From: Colwellia sp.
GTDB lineage: Bacteria; Pseudomonadota; Gammaproteobacteria; Enterobacterales; Alteromonadaceae
Direction: 5' to 3'
DNA: 64,000 nucleotides
Assembly: GCA_029938115.1 (NCBI GenBank)
Contig: JAPYOP010000006.1
Coordinates: 15,057-79,056, forward strand
Shown: piece by piece, positions 27,431 to 38,059 of the stretch
Position numbering within the stretch: the stretch's first letter is position 1
How the letters are laid out: every line of letters begins with the position of its first letter
Notes under the pieces: generated by a model
What the model was told of the DNA's origin: nothing
Databases searched by the model: none
What the model saw: the letters and a program-made list of their open reading frames with translations, nothing else
Translations under genes and position numbers: made by a program

Positions 27431-28299
27431 GTGTCATTATTTAGAAAGGAAGCTGTTTCCCATCAAAATGCACGCTTAATTGGGGCTGTTACACTGGATC
27501 AACCGTTACCCATAAAAATCTCTGTTGTTATAATACTGACTATAGTTATAGTTATTGTTATTGTTATTGTTGCATTTTTATTTAATGCTCAATATTCACG
27601 TAAAGAAACTGTCCGTGGGTTTTTAATCTCTAACAAAGGGGTGATAAAAAGTTATGCCCATCAAGGCGGTACTATTGAAAAGCTACTAGTTGCAGAGGGA
27701 GATAAGGTAAATAAAGGGGATGTGTTAGCAACTTTAGTTATTCATCAAAGTGATGTGACCGGTGTTGATTTAAGTGAACAGCTCATTAGGTAACTAAGCT
27801 TGGAGTTACAACTACTCGTTGATGAAGTGAATCAACATCAAGCCTTACAAGTTAATGAAAAATACAATTTAAACCAGCGTAAAATAACACTGCAAGCTGA
27901 GAAAAACGCACTCACTACCCAGCAGAAACTAGCAAATGAAAAGTTGTCTTTATTAGAAGATCAGCAGCAACAATTTGATTCACTACATAAGCAAGGTTAC
28001 CTTTCCAGTTTAGATAAAAAACGTCAACAACAAGATTTTTTAGACGTTAAACAAGAAAAGCAAACTATCGCTCGTTTATTGTTGCAGCAAAAAAGTGAGT
28101 TTAATCAAGTCGCCTTTAGTCAACAGAATTTACCACAGAAAACCACCCTCAGAATTAACAGTTTAAAGCGTCAACAAGCCGAAATTAAACGTTAGTTGGC
28201 ACAAATAAAAAGTAATGATAGTTATACCATCACAGCTAGCCATGCAGGAATTGTTACCGGTATTCAAGTAGTGGAGGGTGAAACACTAAAACATAATAA
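27431..28299 (+). pseudogene. HlyD-type membrane fusion protein, broken by two in-frame stops and a 3' deletion
   Basis: A single reading frame from the GTG at 27431 encodes an HlyD/CvaA-like adaptor of a type I secretion system: N-terminal LFRKEAVSHQNARLIGAV, one membrane helix (about residues 30-53), the first lipoyl half (SYAHQGGTIEKLLVAEGDKVNKGD) and a long coiled coil. It is interrupted by TAA at 27791-27793 and TAG at 28193-28195, after which the same frame resumes with the second lipoyl half (ASHAGIVTGIQVVEGETL). The gene then stops abruptly near 28299, where the C-terminal domain should follow, and the sequence is joined to the middle of an ABC transporter. No intact protein can be made. 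Confidence 0.85.
27545..27571 (+). repeat. GTTATT hexanucleotide repeat
   Basis: GTTATA followed by three GTTATT units and GTT encode alternating Val-Ile within the membrane helix of the HlyD-type relic. Because the unit is six bases, slippage would change helix length without a frameshift. Confidence 0.75.
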
Positions 28300-29547
28300 A
28301 TGGCTGTTACTGTGTTAGTGATGATGTTGCTTTATTCGATCAAGCTTACAGCCATTGTGCTAACAGCTATCGCTCTGTATACCCTGATACGTTTAGCTTT
28401 GTATCGACCTTTGCATCAAGCCACCGAAGAAATGATCCAAAGCTCAGCCAAAGAACAATCTAATTTTTTAGAAAATATTCGCGGCATGCAAACCATCAAG
28501 TTTTTTGGTAATGAAACGCAGCGACAAGGTATTTGGCAAAATCGTTATGCTGAAGTTATTAATAGTGAAATACGACTAGGTCGACTAAAAATCAGCTTCG
28601 ATTCATTTAATAAACTACTTTTTGGTTTGGAAAATGTACTGGTCGTTTATTTTGCCGCAAATTTGGTTATGTCAGGTAGTTTAACCGTAGGTATGGTATT
28701 GGCTTTTATTGCTTATAAAGGACAGTTAACTGAACGTTTTGCTAACTTAATAGAGCAAGTTATCCAGTTTAAAATGATGCGATTGTACTTAGATCGTATT
28801 GCCGATATAGCCTTAACGCCAATTGAAAAAAATCTCGTTGGCAAGGCGGTTTTACATGAGCCTAAAGGGCAGTTAACACTAGAGAATATTTGTTTCAGTT
28901 ATGGTGATGGGCAAGATAATATTCTTAATGATGTTAGTTTATCTTTAAATGCAGGAGACTCAATTGCCATTACCGGGCCTTCGGGTTGTGGTAAAACTAC
29001 TTTGATGAAAATTATGCTTGGTTTGTTACAGCCATCATCAGGTCGAATTTTACTCGATGGCAAAGATATAACTCAGTTAGGGTTAAAAATCTATCGCAAG
29101 TATATAGCTGCAGTCATGCAAGATGATACTTTACTCGCGGGCTCTATCGCCGACAATATTGGCTTTTTTGACCCTCAAGGAAATTATTTAAAAATAGAAC
29201 AATGTACGCACTTAGCAGCAATTCATGATGATATAAATAATATGACCATGGGTTATAACACTCTAGTTGGCGATATGGGCTCGAATCTTTCTGGTGGACA
29301 AATACAGCGTTTGTTATTGGCACGAGCTTTATATCAATCACCTTGCATATTGTTTATGGATGAAGCAACGAGCCATTTAGATAAAGAAAATGAAACCAAA
29401 ATCAGTGAACAAATACAACATTTACCCATGACTAGGATCATGATCGCCCATCGACAAAAAACGATTAACAAGGCTGAGCAAGTCTATTTATTGAAAGATG
29501 GGCAGTTGATTAATTTACACGATTCTTGCACTCAAACGGCGAGTTAA
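28300..29547 (+). pseudogene. C-terminal half of a peptidase-type ABC exporter (CvaB/RaxB-like), N-terminus deleted
   Basis: The 415-codon frame contains the second part of an ABC transporter membrane domain (several helices, about residues 1-170) and a complete nucleotide-binding domain: Walker A GPSGCGKTT (about 225-233), signature LSGGQ (about 328-332), Walker B CILFMDEATS (about 344-353). The sequence resembles CvaB/RaxB bacteriocin exporters, which are near 700 residues and begin with a C39 peptidase domain; that domain and the first membrane helices are missing. The upstream sequence is the truncated HlyD-type gene, so one deletion removed the 3' end of that gene and the 5' end of this one. 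It could still be expressed, but is unlikely to export anything alone. Confidence 0.82.
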
Positions 29548-30182
29548 AAAGGTAGTGCACGATATTTTTTGCGGGCTTCTAAGCCCTTAGGGTTTGCATC
29601 AGTGTTACTAAAGTTAAATGGGATCGCGTAGCAATTATCTTGTGGAATACCCAATATTCCGGGCACACTTTTGCAAGGGTGCAACGAAACATGTAAATGT
29701 GGTAATCCTCCTGTATTTCCTGTATCTCCACTAAGCGCTATTAAGTCTCCTTTGATGACCCATTGCCCACCAATTACCAATACGCCAGCGTTTGTCAGGT
29801 GAGAATATAGTGCAACAGTTCCATCATCATGTTGAATTAAAATGAGGTTGGTAGCACTTCGTACGCCATCAGTAATGCCATCATTTATGTAAACCACTCT
29901 TCCTGAGCGTATAGCATGTACCGGAGTCCCTATATCCATAATAAAATCATATCCATATAACCAAAAACCACTATGACCGAATCCAGAACAATTGGCTTGA
30001 TTGACTTCAAATTCTTCATCCACCGCATAAGGAAGTACATAATCTGAACTTTCCCATGCAGAAAAGGGCCCACAAAGAGTTGTAGGCACAGTTTGTTCCG
30101 AGCTATCACTATCAGAATTACAAGCAGTTAGCCCGATACTGATGATCAAGATAAAGCACATAAAACAACCTACTTTTTTCAC
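29544..30182 (-). CDS. M23-family peptidase-like lipoprotein
   Basis: The 212-residue product from the GTG at 30182 has a signal region ending in a lipobox (IGLTACNS). GGAGAA six to ten bases upstream supports this start over the ATG at 30251. The domain belongs to the M23/LytM fold: YGYDFIMDIGTPVHAIRSGRVVYI carries the first metal-site aspartate, LYSHL and GLPHLHVSLHP carry the other metal ligands. In this subfamily the first histidine probably lies upstream (GHSGFW). Such enzymes cut peptidoglycan cross-links or activate amidases at the envelope. Its end overlaps the convergent ABC relic by four bases. Confidence 0.8.
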   Translation of the reverse strand: MKKVGCFMCFILIISIGLTACNSDSDSSEQTVPTTLCGPFSAWESSDYVLPYAVDEEFEVNQANCSGFGHSGFWLYGYDFIMDIGTPVHAIRSGRVVYINDGITDGVRSATNLILIQHDDGTVALYSHLTNAGVLVIGGQWVIKGDLIALSGDTGNTGGLPHLHVSLHPCKSVPGILGIPQDNCYAIPFNFSNTDANPKGLEARKKYRALPF

Positions 30183-30347
30183 GTTATTCTCCACACACTT
30201 ATCTACACGGTTATTATCTATTCGGTATTTATCTACTAAGTCTTGTGTCAACGGATATGTCTGCGTTAATTATAACAGAGCATGATCTAAAAATAATATC
30301 AATGATACAATACGACTTGGGTAAATACTCTGATTACCGGTGAGCTA

Positions 30348-30743
30348 ATGAAAGACTGCAACCAATGTGGTAAATGTTGTATCAAATATGGAGGTGGCGA
30401 TCTTTCTGCGACAAAAGAAGAAATAGGTCTGTGGGAGATCTTTAATCCTGAAATATTCAAATTCATTAAAAACAACGAAATATGGTTTGATCCTGAATCT
30501 GGCTCAAGGCTAACAACGTGCCCTTTTCTTCAGCTTGAGCCGAAAACAGATCCCCTCACCTCTAATAAGTATACATGCAGCATATATTTAGACAGACCTG
30601 AAGACTGCCGACATTACCCTAGCCTCATTGCTGAGATGATCAGAGATGAATGTGAAATGATTGAAATTATAGATTTGGAAAAACCAAAGCAAGCTCAAGT
30701 CAATTTAGATTTATTGATGAAAGACAGTCGCCCCTCATACTAA
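30348..30743 (+). CDS. YkgJ-type cysteine cluster protein
   Basis: The 131-residue protein starts with CNQCGKCCIKYGG (residues 4-16) and has further cysteines at TCPFL, YTCSIYL and EDCRHYP, the pattern of the YkgJ/UPF0153 family that probably binds a zinc or iron-sulfur centre. The family function is unknown. It stands alone between two minus-strand genes, and its 3' end overlaps that of the convergent DUF3291 gene by nine bases. Confidence 0.82.
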   Translation: MKDCNQCGKCCIKYGGGDLSATKEEIGLWEIFNPEIFKFIKNNEIWFDPESGSRLTTCPFLQLEPKTDPLTSNKYTCSIYLDRPEDCRHYPSLIAEMIRDECEMIEIIDLEKPKQAQVNLDLLMKDSRPSY

Positions 30744-31196
30744 TACCACTTCCATAAATTCTGAGGCACTAAAATTACTTTTGAAAGTAAAGGCGCTTGG
30801 AGTATCACCGTTATTTCGAAGCAACTCTAATTTATTCAAGGCTTCTTCAATGGTAGGGATATGACCTTCAGGAACCCACCATAAAACATAACTGTCTTTT
30901 GGAATGTTATGAAACCATTCTTGTTTACGACGAAGAAAATCACGGTGATGAGTTCTGAACATAAAATTTTTCAGTGCATCGATTGAGTTCCAAACAGACA
31001 TATTCACAATGATACGCGGATCAGAGAATGCTTCAATACTGGTCGCATCGCCACTGTCATCTTTTAAACGCCAAATAAAACCTTCAGTAGATTCAGCTAG
31101 TTGATTAACAGGCTCTAAATTATCAATGAACTCTTTTATTTCTGGAGCTTCTAATGAATATTTAGCCTTAGCAATGTTTAATTGTGCTAGTTGCAT
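30735..31196 (-). CDS. DUF3291 (antibiotic-biosynthesis monooxygenase-like fold) protein
   Basis: The 153-residue protein matches DUF3291: the opening QLAQLNIAKAKYSL, ESTEGFIWRLKDDSGDATSIEAFSDPRIIVNMSVW, and YVLWWVPEGHIPTIEEALNKLE are typical blocks. The family has a ferredoxin-like fold resembling small monooxygenases, and its substrate is unknown. The gene is 39 bp downstream of uvrA on the same strand and may be co-transcribed, but no functional link is apparent. Confidence 0.8.
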   Translation of the reverse strand: MQLAQLNIAKAKYSLEAPEIKEFIDNLEPVNQLAESTEGFIWRLKDDSGDATSIEAFSDPRIIVNMSVWNSIDALKNFMFRTHHRDFLRRKQEWFHNIPKDSYVLWWVPEGHIPTIEEALNKLELLRNNGDTPSAFTFKSNFSASEFMEVVLV

Positions 31197-31235
31197 GTGT
31201 TTCCCTTTATATTTAGTCCATTTAAAGGCTTTGCC

Positions 31236-34061
31236 TTAATTCAGCATCTGCTTTAAAAATCGCGCAGTATGTGATGTTTTATGCTGAGCTACTTGCTCCG
31301 GTGTGCCCGTAACTAATATTTCACCACCACCTGAGCCGCCTTCTGGACCAAGATCAATTACCCAATCAGCGGTTTTAACCACATCAAGGTTGTGCTCAAT
31401 AACCACGATAGTATTACCGTGATCGCGCAAACGGTGTATTACGTGCAGTAACTGCTTAATATCGTGAAAATGTAAACCTGTGGTTGGCTCATCTAATATG
31501 TATAAAGTTTTGCCGGTATCACGTTTTGATAATTCTTTCGATAACTTAACCCGTTGAGCTTCACCACCAGAAAGTGTAGTCGCTGATTGACCTAATTTAA
31601 TATAACCTAAGCCCACATCAAGTAAGGTTTGTAGCTTACGTTTTATTGCAGGAATTGCATTGAAAAAGTCAAAAGCATCTTCAATAGTCATATCTAATAC
31701 TTCATGAATATTTTTGCTTTTGTATAGCACTTCTAAGGTTTCACGGTTGTAGCGTTTACTTTTACAAATATCACAAGGTACGTAAACATCAGGTAAAAAG
31801 TGCATTTCTACTTTGATTAAGCCGTCACCTTGACAAGCTTCGCAGCGACCGCCTTTAACATTAAAGCTAAAACGTCCAGGTTTATAACCACGCGAACGTG
31901 ACTCTTGTGTCGCTGCAAACATATCACGAATAGCCGTGAATATACCCGTATAAGTAGCAGGGTTTGAACGCGGTGTTCTACCTATGGGGCTTTGATCGAT
32001 ATCGATAACTTTATCGAGATGTTCTAAACCTGAGATAGATTTATGTGGTGCTGGTTCATCGACGGTTGCGCCATTAAGTTCAATATGAGCGAGTTTGTAC
32101 AAAGTATCGTTAATTAAAGTTGATTTTCCAGAGCCAGAAACGCCAGTAACACAAGTCATTAAACCGTTCGGGATCACTAAATCAACGTCTTTTAAGTTAT
32201 TACCACTAGCGCCCTTTAATTCAACAACATTTTTCTTATCAAACGGGTGACGTTTTTTAGGTATTTCAATTTTCTCTACGCCAGATAGATACTTTCCGGT
32301 AAGTGAGTCCTTACAATCTAAGATATCATTTATTGTTCCTTGAGCGATGATTTCGCCGCCATGAACCCCAGCGCCAGGGCCAATATCAATAACAAAGTCG
32401 GCTGCACGAATGGCATCTTCATCATGTTCAACCACAATCACAGTGTTACCTAAATCACGCAGATGGGTCAGGGTGCTTAATAAGCGTTCGTTATCTCGCT
32501 GATGCAAACCAATAGAAGGTTCATCAAGTACATACATAACGCCAACTAGACCAGCACCTATTTGACTAGCCAAACGAATGCGTTGAGCTTCACCGCCAGA
32601 AAGGGTGTTAGCGCCACGTGATAAATTCAGATAATTCAAACCAACGTTAACTAGGAAACCTAAGCGCTCGTTAATTTCTTTTAATATTCTTTCGGCGACT
32701 TGGCCTTTTTGTCCTTCAAGCGGTAAATTTTGGAAAAAATCTAAGGCATCACTAATGGCTAGTTCTGCCACTACAGTTAAAGGTGTATCGTTAATAAATA
32801 CATTTCGCGCTTCTAAGCGTAAACGGCTGCCGTTACAGTCGGGACAATGTTGGCTATTTAAATATTTAGCCAATTCATCCCGCACCGCATTCGATTCAGT
32901 TTCTTTATAACGGCGCTGCATATTATTAATTATGCCTTCGAACGGGTGAGTACGCAGTACCACATCGCCGCGATCGTTCATGTATTTAAATTCAATTTCT
33001 TGCGTGCCGCTACCGTAAAGCACGACCTTACGGGCTTCATCGGTTAAGTCTTTAAAAGGCTTATCTACTGGGAATTTATAATGATCGCTAAGCGCTTGTA
33101 GCATTTGAAAATAGTAGAAATTACGCTTGTCCCAACCACGAACCGCGCCACCGGCAAGGCTCAGCTCCTCATTGGCAATAATACGATTACTATCAAAAAA
33201 TTGTTCAATGCCTAAACCATCACAAGTTTGACAAGCACCTGCTGGGTTATTGAAAGAGAATAATCTTGGCTCTAATTCTTGCATGCTATAACCACAATGT
33301 GGGCAGGCAAAATTGGCTGAGAAAAGTAACTCTTCTCGGTTTGGTTCATCCATAAAGGCAATTTTCGCTGTGCCTGCGGTTAAACCCAACGTAGTTTCAA
33401 ATGACTCTGATAAACGTAATTGAATGTCAGGACGTACTTTTAAGCGATCAACCACGACTTCAATAGTATGTTTTTTGTGAAGCTCTAATGTTGGTGGATC
33501 AGATAAATCGCAAACTTCGCCATCAATACGGGCACGAATAAAGCCTTGTGCCGCTAAATTGTCGAGTAACTTAACATGCTCACCTTTGCGATTTTGCAGT
33601 ACAGGTGCTAGCAACATTACTTTAGTGCCTTCTTCAAGGGCTAAAACATTATCAACCATTTGAGAAACAGTTTGTGCCGCTAAAGGTTGTTTATGTGTTG
33701 GACAACGTGGCTCACCAACGCGTGCGTATAATAAACGCAAATAATCGTAAATTTCTGTGATGGTACCCACGGTTGATCGAGGGTTGTGTGAAGTTGATTT
33801 TTGTTCGATAGAGATGGCAGGCGATAAACCTTCAATGTGGTCTACATCAGGCTTTTCCATTAAAGATAAAAATTGGCGAGCATAGGCAGAAAGCGATTCA
33901 ACGTAACGACGTTGTCCTTCCGCATATAAAGTATCAAAAGCCAGTGATGATTTACCCGAGCCAGAAAGTCCGGTAATAACAACTAATTTATCGCGAGGAA
34001 TCGTCAAAGATATATTTTTAAGATTATGGGTACGCGCCCCTCTGACTACAATGTTTTTCAT
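31236..34061 (-). CDS. uvrA: Excinuclease ABC subunit A
   Basis: UvrA is the damage-recognising ATPase of nucleotide excision repair. The 941 residues match the usual length. Two ABC-type modules are present, each with a Walker A (GLSGSGKSS near residue 32 and GVSGSGKST near 640) and an ABC signature (LSGGEAQR near residues 488 and 833), and two zinc modules (CPHCGYSM with a second CxxC further on, and [14 protein letters not shown]). No LexA box of the form CTG-N10-CAG was found in the 167 bp upstream region, unlike the E. coli uvrA promoter. It is divergent from the DASS symporter gene. Confidence 0.97.
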   Translation of the reverse strand: MKNIVVRGARTHNLKNISLTIPRDKLVVITGLSGSGKSSLAFDTLYAEGQRRYVESLSAYARQFLSLMEKPDVDHIEGLSPAISIEQKSTSHNPRSTVGTITEIYDYLRLLYARVGEPRCPTHKQPLAAQTVSQMVDNVLALEEGTKVMLLAPVLQNRKGEHVKLLDNLAAQGFIRARIDGEVCDLSDPPTLELHKKHTIEVVVDRLKVRPDIQLRLSESFETTLGLTAGTAKIAFMDEPNREELLFSANFACPHCGYSMQELEPRLFSFNNPAGACQTCDGLGIEQFFDSNRIIANEELSLAGGAVRGWDKRNFYYFQMLQALSDHYKFPVDKPFKDLTDEARKVVLYGSGTQEIEFKYMNDRGDVVLRTHPFEGIINNMQRRYKETESNAVRDELAKYLNSQHCPDCNGSRLRLEARNVFINDTPLTVVAELAISDALDFFQNLPLEGQKGQVAERILKEINERLGFLVNVGLNYLNLSRGANTLSGGEAQRIRLASQIGAGLVGVMYVLDEPSIGLHQRDNERLLSTLTHLRDLGNTVIVVEHDEDAIRAADFVIDIGPGAGVHGGEIIAQGTINDILDCKDSLTGKYLSGVEKIEIPKKRHPFDKKNVVELKGASGNNLKDVDLVIPNGLMTCVTGVSGSGKSTLINDTLYKLAHIELNGATVDEPAPHKSISGLEHLDKVIDIDQSPIGRTPRSNPATYTGIFTAIRDMFAATQESRSRGYKPGRFSFNVKGGRCEACQGDGLIKVEMHFLPDVYVPCDICKSKRYNRETLEVLYKSKNIHEVLDMTIEDAFDFFNAIPAIKRKLQTLLDVGLGYIKLGQSATTLSGGEAQRVKLSKELSKRDTGKTLYILDEPTTGLHFHDIKQLLHVIHRLRDHGNTIVVIEHNLDVVKTADWVIDLGPEGGSGGGEILVTGTPEQVAQHKTSHTARFLKQMLN

Positions 34062-34228
34062 TTTTTATCAATTAATCCATTGGTAAAACCACAGCCGAGT
34101 ATTATGCCATAGCTATATACCCAAGGGAATTGAATTGATAAGACAAAATAAGTTTAGTGAGTGGCTTAGTTAAAGTAATAATGTTATTTTCTCTGCTTAA
34201 TATTCGATGTAGTTAGATTATAAAAATA

Positions 34229-35605
34229 ATGAAAATAAGCAGAGATCATTTCATCGTCATTGGGCCATTATTGGCGCTCGCCTTTTATTTTATTCTTGAT
34301 TTTATGCAAGTGGCAGACAAACCTGCAATTGCGGCGGCAATCACTTTATTAACAGTGATTTGGTGGGTAAGCGAAGCTGTTCCCATTCCGGCAACATCTT
34401 TAGTGCCTTTTGCGCTATTACCTTTGTTCGGAATATTAGACCATAAAGCCGTTGCTTCTTCATTAGGTAGCCATGTCATCTTGTTGCTAATGGGCGCTTT
34501 TATGCTCTCAAAATCACTAGAGAAAAGTGGTGCACATGAACGACTTGCGGTCTATATGATTCGTCTAGTGGGTATTTCAAGTGGCAGGCGTTTGGTTCTA
34601 GGGTTTATGCTCGCTGCTGGTTTTTTAAGTATGTGGATTTCAAATACGGCGACTACCTTAATTATGTTACCGATGGCACTGGCTATTTTAAGCCATGTTG
34701 ATAATAAAAATCTTAAAGTAGCCTTAATATTAGGGATCGCCTATGCCTCAAGTGTTGGTGGTTTAGGTACGCTAATTGGTACACCGCCTAATGTTATTTT
34801 TGCGGGTATTTACGAAGAACACACCGGCAAAGAGTTTGGTTTTCTTGCTTGGATGAAAATAGGCGTACCCGTGGTAATCATCGCTTTACCCATAATGGCA
34901 TTTTGGTTAACACGCAATGTAAAACTTGAACATGATCTGGTGTTACCTGAACTTGGAGCTTGGCGAACAGAAGAAAAACGCACGCTGTGGGTGTTTGGGT
35001 TAACGGCTTTAGCGTGGGTCACTCGTAGTGAACCTTTTGGTGGCTGGAGTGGTTTTATTGATATTAAAGGAGTAGGTGATAGTACTGTTGCTTTATTTGC
35101 TGTCGTGATTATGTTTATGGTACCCAATGGTAAAGGGAGCCGTTTGCTCGATTGGAATACCGCAAAAACTATTCCTTGGGGAATGTTACTGTTGTTTGCC
35201 GGTGGCATTGCTATTGCCAAAGGATTTACCGCTTCTGGTTTGAGCGCCATGATGGGTGATTGGTTAACTTCTTTATCTGACTTGCCGCCAATATTAATGA
35301 TGTTAACTATCTGTCTATTTGTTACTTACTTAACCGAAATTACCAGTAATACTGCTACCGCAACTTTATTAATGCCAATTTTAGCTGTAGCTGCTATTTC
35401 ATCACGTTTAGATCCCGCTGTATTGATGATACCTGCGGCCATGGCTGCTAGTTGCGCCTTTATGTTGCCTGTAGCTACTGCTCCCAATGCTATCGCTTAT
35501 GGTACAGGTGAAATCGAGATTAAAACTATGGTCAAAGAAGGGGCGTTATTGAGTTTCATTATTTCATCTATGTTGGCTATGGTCTGTTATTTTCTACTCA
35601 TATAA
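34229..35605 (+). CDS. DASS-family sodium/anion symporter
   Basis: This 458-residue inner-membrane protein belongs to the divalent-anion/sodium symporter (SLC13) family. It has the paired sodium-binding SNT motifs (ISNTATTLIMLPMAL near residue 135 and TSNTATATLLMPIL near 370) and about 11-12 hydrophobic segments. The stretch GGLGTLIGTPPNVIFAGI is a family signature. Members take up dicarboxylates, sulfate or phosphate. The substrate here is not evident and no enzyme gene sits beside it. It is transcribed toward the MFS gene with a 120 bp gap. Confidence 0.88.
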   Translation: MKISRDHFIVIGPLLALAFYFILDFMQVADKPAIAAAITLLTVIWWVSEAVPIPATSLVPFALLPLFGILDHKAVASSLGSHVILLLMGAFMLSKSLEKSGAHERLAVYMIRLVGISSGRRLVLGFMLAAGFLSMWISNTATTLIMLPMALAILSHVDNKNLKVALILGIAYASSVGGLGTLIGTPPNVIFAGIYEEHTGKEFGFLAWMKIGVPVVIIALPIMAFWLTRNVKLEHDLVLPELGAWRTEEKRTLWVFGLTALAWVTRSEPFGGWSGFIDIKGVGDSTVALFAVVIMFMVPNGKGSRLLDWNTAKTIPWGMLLLFAGGIAIAKGFTASGLSAMMGDWLTSLSDLPPILMMLTICLFVTYLTEITSNTATATLLMPILAVAAISSRLDPAVLMIPAAMAASCAFMLPVATAPNAIAYGTGEIEIKTMVKEGALLSFIISSMLAMVCYFLLI

Positions 35606-35725
35606 TGGGAATATATGTGAGCAGGATCCTTTTTGTTGCCAGCATTAGCATGGTAAACTACGGCGATTTTTATTTTTCCGCTATTTTTAATTCCTTCTAT
35701 TTCTGAACAGGGTAAAAGTGTTTCC

Positions 35726-37117
35726 ATGAGTGTTTCAGGTTTAAACCGTATTGAGAAAAAAGCGGCATTTTCGTTAGCCAGTGTTTTTGGTGTGCGTATG
35801 CTCGGCTTATTTATGATTTTACCGGTGTTTGCTATTTATGGTGAACAGTTAGCAGGATATAGCCCGTTATGGCTAGGACTTGCTATTGGTGCTTATGGTT
35901 TAACACAAGCGTTATTACAAATTCCAATGGGCATTTTATCAGATAAATACGGTCGCAAACCGGTGATTTTAGCTGGCTTGGTGGTGTTTTTGATTGGCAG
36001 CATTGTTGCTGCACTTTCTACCACTATTTATGGTGTGGTATTGGGGCGAGCAATACAAGGTATGGGCGCTATTGCTAGTGCTATTTTAGCCTTAGCCGCT
36101 GATTTAACCCGTGAAGAACAACGCCCGAAAGTAATGGCGACTATTGGCATGTTCATTGGTTTATCTTTCACTGTTGCGATGATTTTAGGGCCAATAGTTG
36201 CGGATGCTTTTGGCTTAAGTGGTCTTTTTTGGTTCACCGGATTTTTAACTATTCTTGCCATGTTTATGATCCAATTTATGGTGCCTTATTCCGTTAATAA
36301 AGCACCACGCGGTGATAGTGTTGCGCTGCCTGAACAAATTAGTAAGCTAATTCGTCACCCACAATTGTCTCGTTTGAACTGGGGCGTATTTATTTTGCAT
36401 ATGGCGTTAACTGCTTGTTTTGTTACTTTGCCTAAGCAGTTTGTTGCCAGTGGTTTGGCGTTAGAAGATCATTGGCAAATATATTTACCGACTTTGCTTG
36501 GTTCTTTCTTCTTAATGGTGCCTTTTATGATTTTTGCCATGAAAAAGCAACAAGAAAAACCGATGTTTAGTGCGGCCGTAGCACTGCTTAGTTTTGCACT
36601 ATTTTCGCTATGGTTATTACCAACTGGCTTTTGGAGTTTAATTTTATCTGTGGTGTTGTTTTTTACTGCATTTAATTATTTAGAAGCAACTATGCCTTCT
36701 ATTTTATCTAGAATTGCCCCTGCTGGCGTGAAAGGTAGTGTGATGGGGATCTACTCTAGCAGCCAATTTTTAGGTGCTTTTGTGGGCGGAATTATTGGTG
36801 GTTTTGTTGCTAGTCGTTTTGGCGAGAATAGTATTTTCTTAGTCATGGCTGTTGCCAGTTTAATTTGGCTAATACTGAGCTTTGGTATGCAAAAACTGAA
36901 AAAGTCTAAAAACTTTAGTTTTGCGACCAACATTAGTGATGATGAAAAGGCTGAAGAGGTGGCGGAGTTATTAATTAATATGCCCGGTGTTATTGAAGCG
37001 ACACTTGTTCGTGAAGGTACTCAGGAGCAAAATGGCGCCGTTGCTTATCTAAAAGTGGATGACAAAATAGTTGATTTAATCTCGGTGAAAGCATTATTAC
37101 AACAGGATAGTTGTTAA
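35726..37117 (+). CDS. MFS transporter, YajR family
   Basis: The 463-residue transporter has 12 membrane segments and motif A as GILSDKYGRKP (about residues 70-80). A soluble C-terminal ferredoxin-like domain (about 405-460, EEVAELLINMPGVIEATLVREG) matches the YAM domain of E. coli YajR. YajR-like proteins are thought to be proton-coupled drug or metabolite exporters; the substrate is unknown. Its stop codon overlaps the start of the next gene (TAATG), so it is co-translated with the cyclic-nucleotide-binding protein. Confidence 0.88.
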   Translation: MSVSGLNRIEKKAAFSLASVFGVRMLGLFMILPVFAIYGEQLAGYSPLWLGLAIGAYGLTQALLQIPMGILSDKYGRKPVILAGLVVFLIGSIVAALSTTIYGVVLGRAIQGMGAIASAILALAADLTREEQRPKVMATIGMFIGLSFTVAMILGPIVADAFGLSGLFWFTGFLTILAMFMIQFMVPYSVNKAPRGDSVALPEQISKLIRHPQLSRLNWGVFILHMALTACFVTLPKQFVASGLALEDHWQIYLPTLLGSFFLMVPFMIFAMKKQQEKPMFSAAVALLSFALFSLWLLPTGFWSLILSVVLFFTAFNYLEATMPSILSRIAPAGVKGSVMGIYSSSQFLGAFVGGIIGGFVASRFGENSIFLVMAVASLIWLILSFGMQKLKKSKNFSFATNISDDEKAEEVAELLINMPGVIEATLVREGTQEQNGAVAYLKVDDKIVDLISVKALLQQDSC

Positions 37118-37566
37118 TGTTTCCTTTGAAAAATATTTCGCATTTAAAATTGTTAGAGATCGTTGCTCGCGTTAATTTTTTCAAACATTTAACCGTCGGA
37201 GAGCGTGAATTATTATTAAATTCATCAACTTGCTATAAATGTTATAAAGACAAGTTCGTACAAAAAGAAGATGATCTTAATAGAAATTTTTATATTGTTT
37301 TATCAGGCAAGGTAGCCATTACTAAAAATGGCACTGATAAAGTGGTTGGTCATGTTTCGGTTGGTGAGTTTATTGGCGAAAGTAGCTTTATTAATAAACA
37401 TCGAAAAAGTGCTTCAGCAAAAGCAGTGGAAGATTCAATCATACTGTGTATTGATCAAGATGCGTTGCGCGGCCTACCTGGCCAAGTTAAAGATAAATGC
37501 AAAGATGCTATTATCGAAGGTATGGCAAGTAGAATTGTTTACTTAACTGATCTCAACTCGGCCTAA
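37117..37566 (+). CDS. Cyclic-nucleotide-binding domain protein
   Basis: The 149-residue protein is almost entirely a cNMP-binding (CRP-like) beta-roll: it opens FFKHLTVGERELLLNSS, contains NFYIVLSGKVAIT and the phosphate-binding-cassette region VGHVSVGEFIGESSFINKHRKSASAKA, and ends in helices without a DNA-binding domain. It starts with the ATG that overlaps the YajR-like stop codon (TAATG), which is preferred over a TTG two codons earlier. AGGA lies nine bases upstream. It could be a nucleotide-responsive regulator of the adjacent transporter. Whether the arginine needed for cAMP is functional is not certain. Its stop abuts the convergent YeeE-type gene directly. Confidence 0.8.
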   Translation: MFPLKNISHLKLLEIVARVNFFKHLTVGERELLLNSSTCYKCYKDKFVQKEDDLNRNFYIVLSGKVAITKNGTDKVVGHVSVGEFIGESSFINKHRKSASAKAVEDSIILCIDQDALRGLPGQVKDKCKDAIIEGMASRIVYLTDLNSA

Positions 37567-38043
37567 CTAATCAGATTTAACCGCTTTCATCGTTGCTGGT
37601 AAGTTTTCGTTTTTTACAACTGATGGTTTTGTATTTTTCAATGTTAAACGAGCCACGAACATGCCTATTAGCATCATGCCAATAAAAGCAAATATCTTAG
37701 GTTCAAAGGTCAAAATGTTAGCCATAGCCGGTCCAGGACAAATACCCGTTAAGCCCCAGCCAGCACAAAAAAACACCGAGCCAACAAGCAAGTTTTTATC
37801 AATTAGTTTACGCTCAGGAATAAAAAACTGACTGGCAAAAATAGGTTTAGCTATTTTTTTTATAACAAGAAAGAAGCCTAAGCCAAATACCCATAAATCA
37901 CCGCCCATAACAAACATCAAGCTTGGATCCCAGTTACCTGCAATGTCTAAAAAGTTGATTACTTTTTGTGGGTTCACCATTTGAGAAATAATTAACCCGA
38001 TACCAAAAAGTAAACCACAAAAGAAAGAAACCGTTAATTTCAT
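37567..38043 (-). CDS. YeeE/YedE-type (DUF6691) membrane protein
   Basis: Starting at the ATG at 38043, with AAGGA seven bases upstream, this protein of about 158 residues begins KLTVSFFCGLLFGIGLIISQMVNPQKVINFLDIAGNWDPSL, a signature of the YeeE/YedE sulfur-transport-like proteins (DUF6691 half). It has four hydrophobic segments and the GWGLTGICPGPA motif with a conserved cysteine. The frame extends further upstream but that part overlaps the paired gene. These pairs have been linked to uptake of thiosulfate or related sulfur compounds, or to unidentified redox roles. The partner is the next gene upstream. Confidence 0.82.
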   Translation of the reverse strand: MKLTVSFFCGLLFGIGLIISQMVNPQKVINFLDIAGNWDPSLMFVMGGDLWVFGLGFFLVIKKIAKPIFASQFFIPERKLIDKNLLVGSVFFCAGWGLTGICPGPAMANILTFEPKIFAFIGMMLIGMFVARLTLKNTKPSVVKNENLPATMKAVKSD

Positions 38044-38059
38044 CATCAATTCCTTCTCT

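Noticed and set aside
34062-34228. LexA box upstream of uvrA
   Set aside because: No CTG-N10-CAG motif was found in the 167 bp between uvrA and the symporter gene.
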